Assembly: GCA_013373635.1 (NCBI GenBank)
Contig: JABXHN010000019.1
Location: 1-64,000, forward strand
Reading direction: 5' to 3'
Origin: Flavobacteriaceae bacterium
Lineage (GTDB): Bacteria > Bacteroidota > Bacteroidia > Flavobacteriales > Flavobacteriaceae
Length of the DNA: 64,000 nucleotides
Both the position numbers and the translations under genes were made by a program. Numbering within the stretch: the stretch's first letter is position 1; each line of letters begins with the position of its first letter. Under the pieces are notes generated by a model, which was not told where the DNA came from, did not search any database, and worked only from the letters and a program-made list of their open reading frames with translations. This document shows positions 10,442-20,583 of this stretch, in pieces.

Positions 10442-13102
10442 TTAACCTATGAATTTCACTGCTTCTTCTAAAGCCTTCGCAATTCCCTGAGGATTTTTAC
10501 CCCCTGCAGTAGCAAAAAAGGCTTGTCCTCCTCCTCCACCTTGGATGAATTTTCCGAGTTCTCTAACAATGGTCCCCGCGTTGAGTCCTTTCGCTTCAAC
10601 TAATTCTTTGGAGATATAACAACTCAACAATGCTTTACCATCGTTGTTAGCTCCAAAAAGAATGAAAGCATCCTTCTTATCAGCAGCTAATTTAAAGGAC
10701 AGATCTTTAATCGCAGCAGCGTCCAATTCTAATTCTTGAGCTAAGAATTGAACTCCATTGATGGACTCAAATGCAGCCTCTAAATCAGAAGCAACAGATA
10801 GTGCCTTTTCTTTTTTAAAGCTTTCTATTTGTTTTTTGAGTTCTTGATTTTCAGAGATGAGTTGCTCAACCGATGTTACCACATTCTTTTGATTCCCCAA
10901 TTGCTGTTTTACAGCCTCTAATTCACTTAAACTCTCATTGAAGTAAGTTCTTACAGCATCACCAGTAATGGCTTCGATACGTCGAATACCAGCAGCAACT
11001 GCAGATTCTGAACTGATTTTAAAACTCCACAACTCTGAAGTATTTTGAACATGAGTTCCTCCACAGAGTTCAATAGAACTTCCAAATCGAATGGTTCTCA
11101 CTGCATCACCGTATTTTTCTCCAAAGAGCGCCATCGCTCCTTGTTTTTTGGCTTCTGCTAGTGGAATATTTCTACCCTCATCCAGCGCGATCGCTTCTTT
11201 TATTTTTTCATTTACCAAGGCTTCAACCTCTGCTAATTGCTCATCGGTCACCTTAGAGAAATGCGAGAAATCAAAACGAAGGTTTTTGGATTGCACTGCC
11301 GATCCCTTTTGCTCTACATGAGTCCCTAAAACAGTTCTCAAGGCTTGATGTAACAAGTGAGTCGCGGTGTGGTTTTTAGCAGTTTGCATACGTGCTACCT
11401 CATCCACTACTGCATTAAAACTACTGTCTAAATGTTCTGGAAGTTTTTTGGTAAAGTGAACTATTTCATCGTTCTCTCTCTTGGTATCTAGAATCATGAT
11501 AACTTCTCCAGTTTCACTTTCTAAAACACCTTTATCTCCAACCTGTCCACCACCTTCTGCATAGAAAGGAGTCATATTAAATACCAATTGGTATAAATCC
11601 CCATCTTTCTTAGAGCTTACTTTGCGGTATTTTGCAATTTTTACATCGGCTTCAAGATAATCGTAGCCTACAAACTCTTGATCCTTATCTTCAAAAAGTA
11701 CTGTCCAATCTTCTTTTGAAACCTCAGACGCTTTTCGAGAACGATCTTTTTGAGCTTTCATCGCTACATCAAATCCTTCTTGATCGAGCTCCATTTTGTT
11801 TTCAGATAAAATCAGTGCTGTTAAATCAATTGGAAATCCAAACGTATCATAGAGTTCGAATGCCTTTTCTCCAGAAAGGGTATTGTCTTTTGATTCGCTC
11901 ATCAAACGATCCAATAATCCCAATCCTTGATCAAGGGTATTTAAAAAGGATTGCTCCTCTTCTTTGATGACATTTTCAATTAATTGAGCCTGGTTTTTTA
12001 ATTCAGCGAAGGCATCACCCATCTGTCCTACCATCACCTTCACCAATTGATACATGAAAGGTTCTTTGGATCCTAAAAAGGTAAAACCATAGCGCACCGC
12101 ACGTCTAAGAATTCTTCGAATCACATAACCGGCTCCAGTATTGGAAGGCAACTGACCATCAGCAATTGAAAATGCAATAGCTCTAATATGATCGGCTACA
12201 ACTCGAATCGCAATATCTGTTTCCTCTTTAGACCCGTAGGTCGTAGCGGTGATTTTTTCTATTTCAGCAATAAGTGGTTTGAATACATCAGTATCGTAGT
12301 TGGATTGAACACCTTGTAAAACCATACATAGTCTTTCAAATCCCATTCCTGTATCGACGTGAACTGCTGGTAATTTTTCCAAACATCCATCTGCCTTTCT
12401 GTTGAACTGAATAAATACCAGGTTCCAAATTTCAATCACCTGAGGGTGATCCCTATTGACGAGTTCTGCTCCTGGAACTTTCGCTTTTTCCTCAGCAGAA
12501 CGAATATCTACGTGTATTTCAGAACAAGGACCACAGGGACCTTGATCTCCCATTTCCCAGAAATTGTCTTTTTTATTACCGTAAAGAATTTGAGATTCTG
12601 GAACCAAAGCGCTCCACAATTTTTTAGCTTCCTTGTCTTCTTCTAATGCATCTTGATCATTAGAACCTTCAAAAACAGTCACATACATGCTATCTTTGTC
12701 AATTCCACAAACATCCGTTAAGAATTCCCAAGCCCATTCAATGGCTTCTTTTTTGAAATAGCCATTTCCACCTTCCTGATCAATTCCAAAACTCCAGTTC
12801 CCCAACATTTCAAACATGGTATGGTGATAGGTATCTTTACCTACCTCTTCCAAATCATTGTGCTTTCCACTAACTCTCAAACACTTTTGAGTGTCGACCA
12901 CACGCTGTGAACTCGGATGTGAAGTCCCTAAAAAATAGGCTTTAAACTGATTCATTCCCGCATTGGTAAACATCAATGTAGGATCGTCTTTTAAAACCAT
13001 AGGTGCAGAGGGAACAATCTTGTGTTCACGCTCTTTAAAAAAGTTTAAAAATTGTTTTCTTACCTCTTGAGACTTCATCAATTCTATGTATTTATCAGCC
13101 AT
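10442..13102 (-). CDS. alaS: Alanyl-tRNA synthetase
   Basis: 886 aa; [30 protein letters not shown]. Confidence 0.98.
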   Translation of the reverse strand: MADKYIELMKSQEVRKQFLNFFKEREHKIVPSAPMVLKDDPTLMFTNAGMNQFKAYFLGTSHPSSQRVVDTQKCLRVSGKHNDLEEVGKDTYHHTMFEMLGNWSFGIDQEGGNGYFKKEAIEWAWEFLTDVCGIDKDSMYVTVFEGSNDQDALEEDKEAKKLWSALVPESQILYGNKKDNFWEMGDQGPCGPCSEIHVDIRSAEEKAKVPGAELVNRDHPQVIEIWNLVFIQFNRKADGCLEKLPAVHVDTGMGFERLCMVLQGVQSNYDTDVFKPLIAEIEKITATTYGSKEETDIAIRVVADHIRAIAFSIADGQLPSNTGAGYVIRRILRRAVRYGFTFLGSKEPFMYQLVKVMVGQMGDAFAELKNQAQLIENVIKEEEQSFLNTLDQGLGLLDRLMSESKDNTLSGEKAFELYDTFGFPIDLTALILSENKMELDQEGFDVAMKAQKDRSRKASEVSKEDWTVLFEDKDQEFVGYDYLEADVKIAKYRKVSSKKDGDLYQLVFNMTPFYAEGGGQVGDKGVLESETGEVIMILDTKRENDEIVHFTKKLPEHLDSSFNAVVDEVARMQTAKNHTATHLLHQALRTVLGTHVEQKGSAVQSKNLRFDFSHFSKVTDEQLAEVEALVNEKIKEAIALDEGRNIPLAEAKKQGAMALFGEKYGDAVRTIRFGSSIELCGGTHVQNTSELWSFKISSESAVAAGIRRIEAITGDAVRTYFNESLSELEAVKQQLGNQKNVVTSVEQLISENQELKKQIESFKKEKALSVASDLEAAFESINGVQFLAQELELDAAAIKDLSFKLAADKKDAFILFGANNDGKALLSCYISKELVEAKGLNAGTIVRELGKFIQGGGGGQAFFATAGGKNPQGIAKALEEAVKFIG

Positions 13103-13142
13103 TTATAAACAATGGACTGTTTTATGCAATGTTTTTAATATC

Positions 13143-13170
13143 TTGGATCTTGTTAAAACACCTATATTTG
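13143..13170 (+). promoter_or_regulatory. Putative Bacteroidota-type promoter (TTG-N17-TATATTTG)
   Basis: TTG at 13143-13145 and TATATTTG at 13163-13170, upstream of the M23 gene. Confidence 0.6.
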
Positions 13171-13211
13171 TAGTCTAACAATCGAGCACAAAAATAGTAC
13201 AATTTCTAGAG

Positions 13212-14189
13212 ATGTCTAAGGTAAAATATTATTACGACGCTGAGACCCTGTCTTATAAGAAAATAGAGGAGAAAGCTTCCAAGAAATTTGGACGTATCTT
13301 TTTGTTTGCACTATCGAGCATCTTAGTAGGTTTTATAGGACTTATCTTCTTACTCAACACCTCTATTATCAATACTCCAAAAGAGCTTTCACTCGAACGC
13401 GAAGTACGGAATTTTAGACTTCAGTACGAGCTTTTAGACAAAAAAATGCAGCAGATTGAAAAGGTTTTAGCCAATATTGAAGATCGAGACAACAGTATTT
13501 ACAGAGTGTATTTTGAAGCCAATCCAATTCCTGAAGAACAAAGACGTGCAGGTTTTGGGGGACTTAATCGATATCAAAGTTTGGAGGGATATCAAAATTC
13601 TGATCTGATCATCAATACGACCAAGCATATGGATATTATCCAGAAGCAATTGGTCGTTCAGTCGAAATCCTTGGACGAGATTGCTAAAATGGCTGCTGAC
13701 AGAGAAGAATTACTAGCTGCCATTCCAGCTATTCAACCTGTTGCCAACGAGAACTTAAAGCGAATGGCTTCTGGTTATGGATGGCGATCTGATCCATTTA
13801 CCAAGGTTAGAAAACGCCACTGGGGTATGGACTTTTCAGCACCAAAAGGAACTCCCATTTACGCTACTGGAAACGGAAAAGTCATCAGAGCTGATAACAG
13901 AGCTTCTGGTTTTGGAAAACACGTTCGAATTGATCACGGTTTTGGATATGTAACCATCTATGCTCATATGACTGAATACAATGTTCGCAGAGGTCAAACA
14001 GTTAAACGCGGAGATATTATTGGATTTGTAGGGTCAACTGGTAGATCTCAGGCACCTCATCTGCATTACGAAGTGTGGAAGGATCGCAAGAGAATCAATC
14101 CCATCAATTTCTATTACGGAAATCTTTCTCCGGAGGAATTCCAAATCTTATTACGCAATGCGAGTCAAGAAAACCAATCACTCGACTAA
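13212..14189 (+). CDS. M23 family metallopeptidase (membrane-anchored)
   Basis: GYGWRSDPFTKVRKRHWGMDFSAPKGTPIYATGNGKV...HLHYEVW. Confidence 0.95.
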   Translation: MSKVKYYYDAETLSYKKIEEKASKKFGRIFLFALSSILVGFIGLIFLLNTSIINTPKELSLEREVRNFRLQYELLDKKMQQIEKVLANIEDRDNSIYRVYFEANPIPEEQRRAGFGGLNRYQSLEGYQNSDLIINTTKHMDIIQKQLVVQSKSLDEIAKMAADREELLAAIPAIQPVANENLKRMASGYGWRSDPFTKVRKRHWGMDFSAPKGTPIYATGNGKVIRADNRASGFGKHVRIDHGFGYVTIYAHMTEYNVRRGQTVKRGDIIGFVGSTGRSQAPHLHYEVWKDRKRINPINFYYGNLSPEEFQILLRNASQENQSLD

Positions 14190-14515
14190 TGCAAGAACTT
14201 CCTGAAAAACGATATTACAGTATTGGAGAAGTGGCCAAAGCGTTTGATGTCAATACCTCTACGATTCGATTTTGGGAACAAAATTTTGAAATTCTAAAGC
14301 CTAAAAAAAACGCTAAGGGAAATCGAAAATTTACACCTAAAGATATTGAAAATCTCAAGCGAATCTATCACCTTGTCAAAGAGCGCGGATTTACTTTAGA
14401 TGGAGCCAAAAAACAACTCAAATTAGAGCATTCGAATCAACTCTCTACTTTAGACATTATCCAAAAGTTAGAACACGTCAAAGAGGAGCTATTAAAGATT
14501 AAAAATCAGCTTTAA
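14189..14515 (+). CDS. MerR family transcriptional regulator
   Basis: MQELPEKRYYSIGEVAKAFDVNTSTIRFWEQNFEILKPKKNAKGNRKF. The ATG overlaps the M23 stop (TAATG), so the listed 14075 start is probably too far upstream. Confidence 0.9.
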   Translation: MQELPEKRYYSIGEVAKAFDVNTSTIRFWEQNFEILKPKKNAKGNRKFTPKDIENLKRIYHLVKERGFTLDGAKKQLKLEHSNQLSTLDIIQKLEHVKEELLKIKNQL

Positions 14516-16059
14516 TCCCAAATTCTTTTTACTGTACTTATTGAAAAGTCCATTACTTCGATTGTGGAATCGGTAGTATTTAGTACTTCTAAAGAACTGT
14601 AATTAGCTTTGTTAAACATTCGGGCCGTCATCACTCGCTCACCCTTATTGATAAATATTTCCACTGAAGAAGCATCCACATAGAGTTCGACCTCATTGAT
14701 TTCTTTGGGGATAAAATCAGCTTTGATTTCTGCAAAGAAGTTCTCTGAAAAGTCAACAAGTCCTGATTTAGATCGATCGATAACAATCGATCCTGAATCC
14801 GAAATCGATAGTATTAATTCTTCCCCTCCATCATTCTTTAGTTTGAGTTCCACCGATCCCTTTATATGGAATTGAACTTTGGAAGTGGATAACTCCTCTT
14901 GCTTAAATTCTTTTGAGCTATTGGATTCCAACTCAAATGAGTTCGAATCAGAAGAAGTAACAATAGAACTAATAGATTCAACAGGATAGGAAGTCAAGAT
15001 CAGTTCCTCTTCGACCCTTTTTAAACCGAGTTGTCTTGGCAAGGTCATCGCAGACCTCCACTTTTTTGTTGGAGTCTCTTGAGCATAGGACCAATTACTC
15101 ATCCATCCTATAAATAGTCGCTTGTCATCACTTAACCCATTATAGGTTACCCCAGCGTAATTATCGGTTCCTAAATCAATCCATTTGGATTCTTTTTGAT
15201 CAGTAGTAAAGCTAGTTCCATCAAAATCACCAACAAAGTATTGGGTTCCACTTCCTCCATTTGGAGCTCCTGGATTGATACTGATCAGTAAGACCCATTT
15301 GGTCTGATCGCTTCCTTCAACTTTGAGTTCAAATAAATCCGGACATTCCCAAACACCGCCGTGAGCTCCAACATCCTTCCCAAAATCACTCATATATTCC
15401 CAGTCTAATAAATTTGAAGATTTCCAAAGTTGCATATGATCCCCGGCTACAAGTACCACGGTCCAAGCACTTAATTGCTCATTCCAAAACACTTTGGGAT
15501 CTCTAAAATCTCTGATGGAATTGGTGTTGGGAATAATTGGATTGTTCTCGTATTTCTCCCAACTAACTCCATGATCTAAGCTATAAGCAAGCCCTTGATA
15601 TTGAAAGTCATTTCTTCCCTGCTTTTCACCTTTGGGGTCGTGATAGGTATAAATTGCGATCAGGGGAGGATTTTCAGCTGTCCCTAAGCCAGAAGTGTTT
15701 TTGCTATCGACAATAGCAGACCCAGAAAAAATATAACCCAATTCATCTGGGAACAAGGCGATGGGTTGATGTTCCCAATGCACTAAATCTTTGGAAGTGG
15801 CATGTCCCCAATGCATGGGTCCCCACACAATTGCATCGGGATAATACTGATAAAACAAATGATAGACGCCGTTTTCATAGACTAAACCATTGGGATCATT
15901 CATCCATTTAGTTTCAGGTGTAAAGTGATATTGAGGTCTAAATACTTCTTGATAATCTGAAAGTGCCTCAGCAGTTACATCTGCTGTAGAAGAAGATTGT
16001 TGCTTACAAGATCCAAGGATAAAGAGTCCGACAAATAGAAAAATATACGATTTATTCAT
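14512..16059 (-). CDS. Glycoside hydrolase family 32 lipoprotein (levanase/invertase-like)
   Basis: WMNDPNGLVYENGVYHLFYQY, FRDPKVFW, WECPDLFEL motifs. Confidence 0.95.
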   Translation of the reverse strand: MNKSYIFLFVGLFILGSCKQQSSSTADVTAEALSDYQEVFRPQYHFTPETKWMNDPNGLVYENGVYHLFYQYYPDAIVWGPMHWGHATSKDLVHWEHQPIALFPDELGYIFSGSAIVDSKNTSGLGTAENPPLIAIYTYHDPKGEKQGRNDFQYQGLAYSLDHGVSWEKYENNPIIPNTNSIRDFRDPKVFWNEQLSAWTVVLVAGDHMQLWKSSNLLDWEYMSDFGKDVGAHGGVWECPDLFELKVEGSDQTKWVLLISINPGAPNGGSGTQYFVGDFDGTSFTTDQKESKWIDLGTDNYAGVTYNGLSDDKRLFIGWMSNWSYAQETPTKKWRSAMTLPRQLGLKRVEEELILTSYPVESISSIVTSSDSNSFELESNSSKEFKQEELSTSKVQFHIKGSVELKLKNDGGEELILSISDSGSIVIDRSKSGLVDFSENFFAEIKADFIPKEINEVELYVDASSVEIFINKGERVMTARMFNKANYSSLEVLNTTDSTIEVMDFSISTVKRIWD

Positions 16060-16135
16060 AAGTTCAAGTTTGGGTTAGCAATATACAATTTATAGGGTTT
16101 GTGTCCTCTTTTTAACTTTTGTGAATTATAAGTAT

Positions 16136-16143
16136 TACTTTTG
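16136..16143 (+). promoter_or_regulatory. Possible -7 box TACTTTTG upstream of der
   Basis: TAnnTTTG match 17 nt before the der ATG; no well-spaced -33 TTG assigned. Confidence 0.35.
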
Positions 16144-16159
16144 CAGCAAAGAATAAGTT

Positions 16160-17467
16160 ATGAGTGCAATTGTCGCTATCGTCGGAAGACCTAATGTTGG
16201 AAAATCCACCCTTTTTAATCGTTTGATTCAAAAGAGGGAGGCTATTGTCGATGCCGTCAGTGGAGTTACTCGTGACAGACATTACGGAAAGAGTGAATGG
16301 AACGGTAGAGTCTTCTCTGTAATTGATACCGGGGGATACGTACTTGGATCTGACGATGTTTTTGAAAAAGAAATCGACAAGCAGGTAGAACTTGCTATCG
16401 ACGAGGCTGATGTCATTGTTTTTGTAGTGGATGTTGAATCAGGCATCACTGGCATGGATGAAGATGTCGCTAAGATTCTAAGACGCGTTAAAAAGCCTGT
16501 ATTACTCTGTGTCAACAAAGTGGACTCTTCTAAACGTATGGATGACACCTATGAGTTTTACAATTTAGCACTCGGTGATTTTTACCCTATCGCTAGTATT
16601 AGCGGAAGTGGAACTGGAGAATTACTGGATGCAGTAGTAGAAGCACTCCCTCCAATTAGCGAACGCGATGAAGAAGATGAACTACCTCGATTTGCCGTAG
16701 TTGGAAGACCTAATGCTGGAAAATCATCATTGATCAATGCCCTTATCGGTGAAGAGCGTTATATCGTAACCGATATTGCAGGAACAACCAGAGATAGTAT
16801 CGATACCAAATACAACCGTTTTGGTTTTGAGTTCAATCTTGTAGACACTGCAGGGATTCGTAGAAAATCAAAGGTAAAAGAAGACTTGGAATTTTATTCA
16901 GTAATGCGTTCGGTTCGCGCCATTGAACATTCCGATGTCATTCTTTTAGTGCTCGACGCCACTCGTGGATTTGACGGTCAGGTTCAAAATATCTTTTGGT
17001 TAGCTCATAGAAACAATAAAGGAATTGTAATCCTTGTCAATAAATGGGATTTAGTAGAAAAAGACACGATGACGACCAAGGCCTTTACCGATCAAATTCA
17101 TCAAATTACAGCTCCTTTTACAGATGTGCCGATTGTCTTCATATCAGTATTGAACAAACAGCGTATTTTTAAGGCAATTGAAACTGCGGTAGAAGTATAT
17201 CAAAACCGTTCTAGAAAAATAAAGACTAGAGAGCTCAACGATGTGATGCTTCCTATTATTGAAAACACTCCTCCTCCAGCTCTTAAGGGTAAGTATATCA
17301 AGATCAAGTTTTGTACGCAATTGCCGACACCTTATCCTCAATTTGCATTCTTTTGCAACCTACCACAATACGTCAAGGATCCCTACAAACGATTTTTAGA
17401 AAATCAACTCAGAGAACACTTTGATTTTAGCGGGGTTCCGATCAGTATCTTTATGCGTAAAAAGTAA
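16160..17467 (+). CDS. der: Ribosome biogenesis GTPase Der
   Basis: Two tandem G domains ([12 protein letters not shown] and [12 protein letters not shown]). Confidence 0.98.
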   Translation: MSAIVAIVGRPNVGKSTLFNRLIQKREAIVDAVSGVTRDRHYGKSEWNGRVFSVIDTGGYVLGSDDVFEKEIDKQVELAIDEADVIVFVVDVESGITGMDEDVAKILRRVKKPVLLCVNKVDSSKRMDDTYEFYNLALGDFYPIASISGSGTGELLDAVVEALPPISERDEEDELPRFAVVGRPNAGKSSLINALIGEERYIVTDIAGTTRDSIDTKYNRFGFEFNLVDTAGIRRKSKVKEDLEFYSVMRSVRAIEHSDVILLVLDATRGFDGQVQNIFWLAHRNNKGIVILVNKWDLVEKDTMTTKAFTDQIHQITAPFTDVPIVFISVLNKQRIFKAIETAVEVYQNRSRKIKTRELNDVMLPIIENTPPPALKGKYIKIKFCTQLPTPYPQFAFFCNLPQYVKDPYKRFLENQLREHFDFSGVPISIFMRKK

Positions 17468-17472
17468 AAAGG

Positions 17473-18357
17473 CTATTCAGAGTAGCCAAAACGCTTTAAT
17501 TCTCTATTGTTCGAACGCCAATTTTTATTGACTTTGACATAGAGTGCTAAGTGAATTTGTTTGCCGAAGAATTTTTCAAGGTCTTTACGAGCTTCCATCC
17601 CCACTCTTTTTAGAGCCGTCCCTTTATGACCGATGATAATCCCTTTTTGGGTATCGCGTTCGACCATAATCACCGATCGAATACGAATAATTTGATCCGT
17701 TTCTGCAAATTCCTCTGTTTCAATTTCAACAGCATAGGGAATTTCTTTTTTATAGTGTTTGAGGATTTTTTCACGAATACTCTCATTGACAAAAAAGCGC
17801 TCTGGCTTATCGGTCATCTGATCCTTTGGATAATAGGCTGGTCCTTCTGGCAATAATTCTTTAATGCGCTCAAATACCCCTTCAATATTGAACTTTTCAA
17901 GGGCAGAAATTGGATGAATTTCTGCATTAGGCAATTGCTCTTGCCAATAGTTCACCTGTTCTTCAAGAAAATCTTGTTCTGCCTTATCGATCTTGTTGAG
18001 TAATAAGAGCACAGGGATCTTGGCATTTTGAATCTTCTTAAAAAACTGCTCGTCTTTTAAAGCCTTCTCACCTAATTCCACCATATAAACGAGAACGTCT
18101 GCATCTTCAAAAGAGGATTTTACAAAATCCATCATGGCTGATTGTAACTCGTAAGCAGGTTTGATAATTCCAGGAGTATCTGAAAGAATCATTTGATAAT
18201 CCTCTCCACTTAGAATCCCTAAAATTCGATGTCTAGTCGTTTGTGCTTTATTGGTAATGATAGAGAACTTCTCTCCCATGAAAGCATTCATGAGCGTTGA
18301 CTTCCCTACATTGGGATTTCCTACTATATTGACGTAACCAGACTTATGTGTACTCAT
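17473..18357 (-). CDS. era: GTPase Era
   Basis: [36 protein letters not shown] and C-terminal KH domain GHKGTALKRVGMEAR. Confidence 0.97.
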   Translation of the reverse strand: MSTHKSGYVNIVGNPNVGKSTLMNAFMGEKFSIITNKAQTTRHRILGILSGEDYQMILSDTPGIIKPAYELQSAMMDFVKSSFEDADVLVYMVELGEKALKDEQFFKKIQNAKIPVLLLLNKIDKAEQDFLEEQVNYWQEQLPNAEIHPISALEKFNIEGVFERIKELLPEGPAYYPKDQMTDKPERFFVNESIREKILKHYKKEIPYAVEIETEEFAETDQIIRIRSVIMVERDTQKGIIIGHKGTALKRVGMEARKDLEKFFGKQIHLALYVKVNKNWRSNNRELKRFGYSE

Positions 18358-19715
18358 CTATTTTTTCTATTGTTGAAATAGGTTTTTGCAGCTTGGTTGA
18401 CCTTTGGTGCTAAGATAAATAGGGCTATCATATTGGGAATGACCATCAGCGCAAATGAAAGGTCGATTAAATTAATCACCAAATCAACGGAAGCTATTGC
18501 AGCAAAGGTAATACTAAAGACATAAACAAAGTTGTAATAACGTCCTTTCTTTGTACCTATTAAAAAGTTAAGGCATTTAGTTCCGTAATAGGCATAGGTG
18601 AAAAGTGAAGAAAGTGCAAAAGCTGATACGATGATCATCAGCAGCACATCTCCTACTCCAAAGAGCGATTTTTTAAAGGCGATGAGTGTCATGATAATTC
18701 CGTTATCTTGGGCTTCTAAATAAGCCCCAGAAACAATGATGGTCAGCGCGGTAAGGGAACAAACCACAATCGTATCGATAAAGGGCCCCAACATGGCTAC
18801 TAATCCTTCCTGTATCGGTTCCTTGGTCTTTGATTGTCCGTGAAACATGGGAGCCAATCCGACTCCTGCTTCATTTGAAAAGACTGCTCTTCGAATTCCG
18901 ATAATCACCAATCCCCAAAAACCTCCAGTAACAGCTGTTTTAAGATTAAAGGCTTCTTCGAAAATAAGTGCAAAAGCATGTGGAACACTTGAAAGATTAA
19001 AAAGCATAATCATTAGTACTGACACTAAATACAAGACCACCATAAAGGGGACCATTGTAGAAGCAACGTTGGAAATCTTCTTTAAGCCCCCAAAGATGAC
19101 AACTGAAGTAACAACAGATAATACAAGACCGATGATGGTTTTCCAAACCAATTCAGAGGCTTCAAAAATAGACTCCCCAGGAACGATTACATCCATCAGG
19201 GTTTGGGTGAACTGATTGGTCGTAAAGGCTGGAAGTGCTCCAAAAAGACCAGCGACAGCAAAGAATATTGCCAGAGGTTTGGCTTTCTTACCCAAGCCTT
19301 CTACAATATAATACATAGGGCCACCTTGAATGGCTCCAGAACTATCGGTCCCTCTGAACATTATTGACAAACTACAGGAATAGTATTTGATGGCCATGCC
19401 GATTAAAGCTGTCATCCAGATCCAAAAAACTACTCCTGGGCCGCCCTGATAAATAGCGATGGCGACTCCAGCAATATTTCCCATACCAACCGTAGCAGCT
19501 ACTGCCGACGATAAGGCTTTAAAATGACTGACTTCACCAGGGTCTTTTTCATCATCGTACTTTCCAGCGGTAATCGCAATGGCATGCCCAAAATATTTAA
19601 AGGGAACCCCTTTGGAATAAAAGCTCAAAAACAGCCCTCCTCCGACGACTAAAAAAAGCATGACCCATTCGGTATAGGGTAAAATTGAAGCTAATAATTG
19701 GTTGATCAGATCCAT
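18354..19715 (-). CDS. AGCS family alanine/glycine:cation symporter
   Basis: GGPMYYI, GMGNIAGVA, FSNEAGVGLAPM motifs. Confidence 0.93.
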   Translation of the reverse strand: MDLINQLLASILPYTEWVMLFLVVGGGLFLSFYSKGVPFKYFGHAIAITAGKYDDEKDPGEVSHFKALSSAVAATVGMGNIAGVAIAIYQGGPGVVFWIWMTALIGMAIKYYSCSLSIMFRGTDSSGAIQGGPMYYIVEGLGKKAKPLAIFFAVAGLFGALPAFTTNQFTQTLMDVIVPGESIFEASELVWKTIIGLVLSVVTSVVIFGGLKKISNVASTMVPFMVVLYLVSVLMIMLFNLSSVPHAFALIFEEAFNLKTAVTGGFWGLVIIGIRRAVFSNEAGVGLAPMFHGQSKTKEPIQEGLVAMLGPFIDTIVVCSLTALTIIVSGAYLEAQDNGIIMTLIAFKKSLFGVGDVLLMIIVSAFALSSLFTYAYYGTKCLNFLIGTKKGRYYNFVYVFSITFAAIASVDLVINLIDLSFALMVIPNMIALFILAPKVNQAAKTYFNNRKNR

Positions 19716-19821
19716 AAATGATTCGTTTGGTTACCAAGATATAAATATATAGCTACAACAGAAACAAAATTTTAATCATTACTTTTATCTTTATTGTCTT
19801 CAGTCGCAACCATTTTTAAAC

Positions 19822-20028
19822 ATGAAATACGTTATTTTAATTCTCGCATCTATTAGCTATGTATTCATCATCATCAACTTTTTTGGATTTAGTAGAAATC
19901 TTATGATTGGTGCCACCATCTTAAGTACCATCATTTATTTTAATCTGATTAAATCTACCTTTCCAAAAGGATGTAAATGTGAGATTGAAGCATTTAAAAG
20001 GCTCTTGGGAAAAGGCAAAAAAAACTAA
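19822..20028 (+). CDS. Small hypothetical membrane protein
   Basis: 68 aa ORF with two hydrophobic segments. Confidence 0.5.
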   Translation: MKYVILILASISYVFIIINFFGFSRNLMIGATILSTIIYFNLIKSTFPKGCKCEIEAFKRLLGKGKKN

Positions 20029-20082
20029 ATATATTTTATATCTTTAGATTCTTGTTAACTAACTAAATACCCTCTTTTTAAT

Positions 20083-20583
20083 ATGAATAGAAGAAACGCT
20101 ATCAAGTCTATGGCTTGGGCTACCTCTGGTGTGCTCGCACTGAGTTATTGCAGCCCTTTGCCAGAGCTAGCTTATTCACGAGTCGGTTTCAATAAAAAAG
20201 ACCGAAATTTAATCATTTATGTATCCCTTCAAATTCTTTCAGAAGACCCCCTAAATTTTCCGACAAGAGAATCTAGAGAAGAATTTGTCTTCTCATGGAT
20301 TAACGATATGTTTACCGACGAAGAAATCAAAGATTTAGAGAAAGGATTGGAACTTTTTAAAGCGAGTTTTGATGGATCCTTCTCCAATCTCTCTACCGAA
20401 GAACAAAACGATATCCTTCGCAAAAGCTTAAAAGGTGATGATGGAGCAGCTGACTTTGTCAAGCAAATTAAAAACATCAGTGTACTTCATTTTAGAACCA
20501 CTGAAAACTATATGACTCAGTATTTGAATTATGAATTTATTCCTGGTAGATACTTTGGATGTATAAACAGAGCGCAGGTATGA
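20083..20583 (+). CDS. Gluconate 2-dehydrogenase subunit 3-like protein, Tat-type signal
   Basis: MNRRNAIKSMAWATSGVLALSYCS N-terminus; directly precedes a GMC oxidoreductase with ATGA overlap. Confidence 0.7.
   Translation: MNRRNAIKSMAWATSGVLALSYCSPLPELAYSRVGFNKKDRNLIIYVSLQILSEDPLNFPTRESREEFVFSWINDMFTDEEIKDLEKGLELFKASFDGSFSNLSTEEQNDILRKSLKGDDGAADFVKQIKNISVLHFRTTENYMTQYLNYEFIPGRYFGCINRAQV

Noticed and set aside
11091-12646. Plus-strand ORFs opposite alaS (76, 111, 66 aa)
   Set aside because: alaS is unambiguous on the minus strand; these are low-complexity Ser/Leu-rich shadow ORFs.
18847-19215. 122-aa ORF opposite the AGCS symporter
   Set aside because: Shadow translation of a conserved membrane-protein gene; no recognisable domain.
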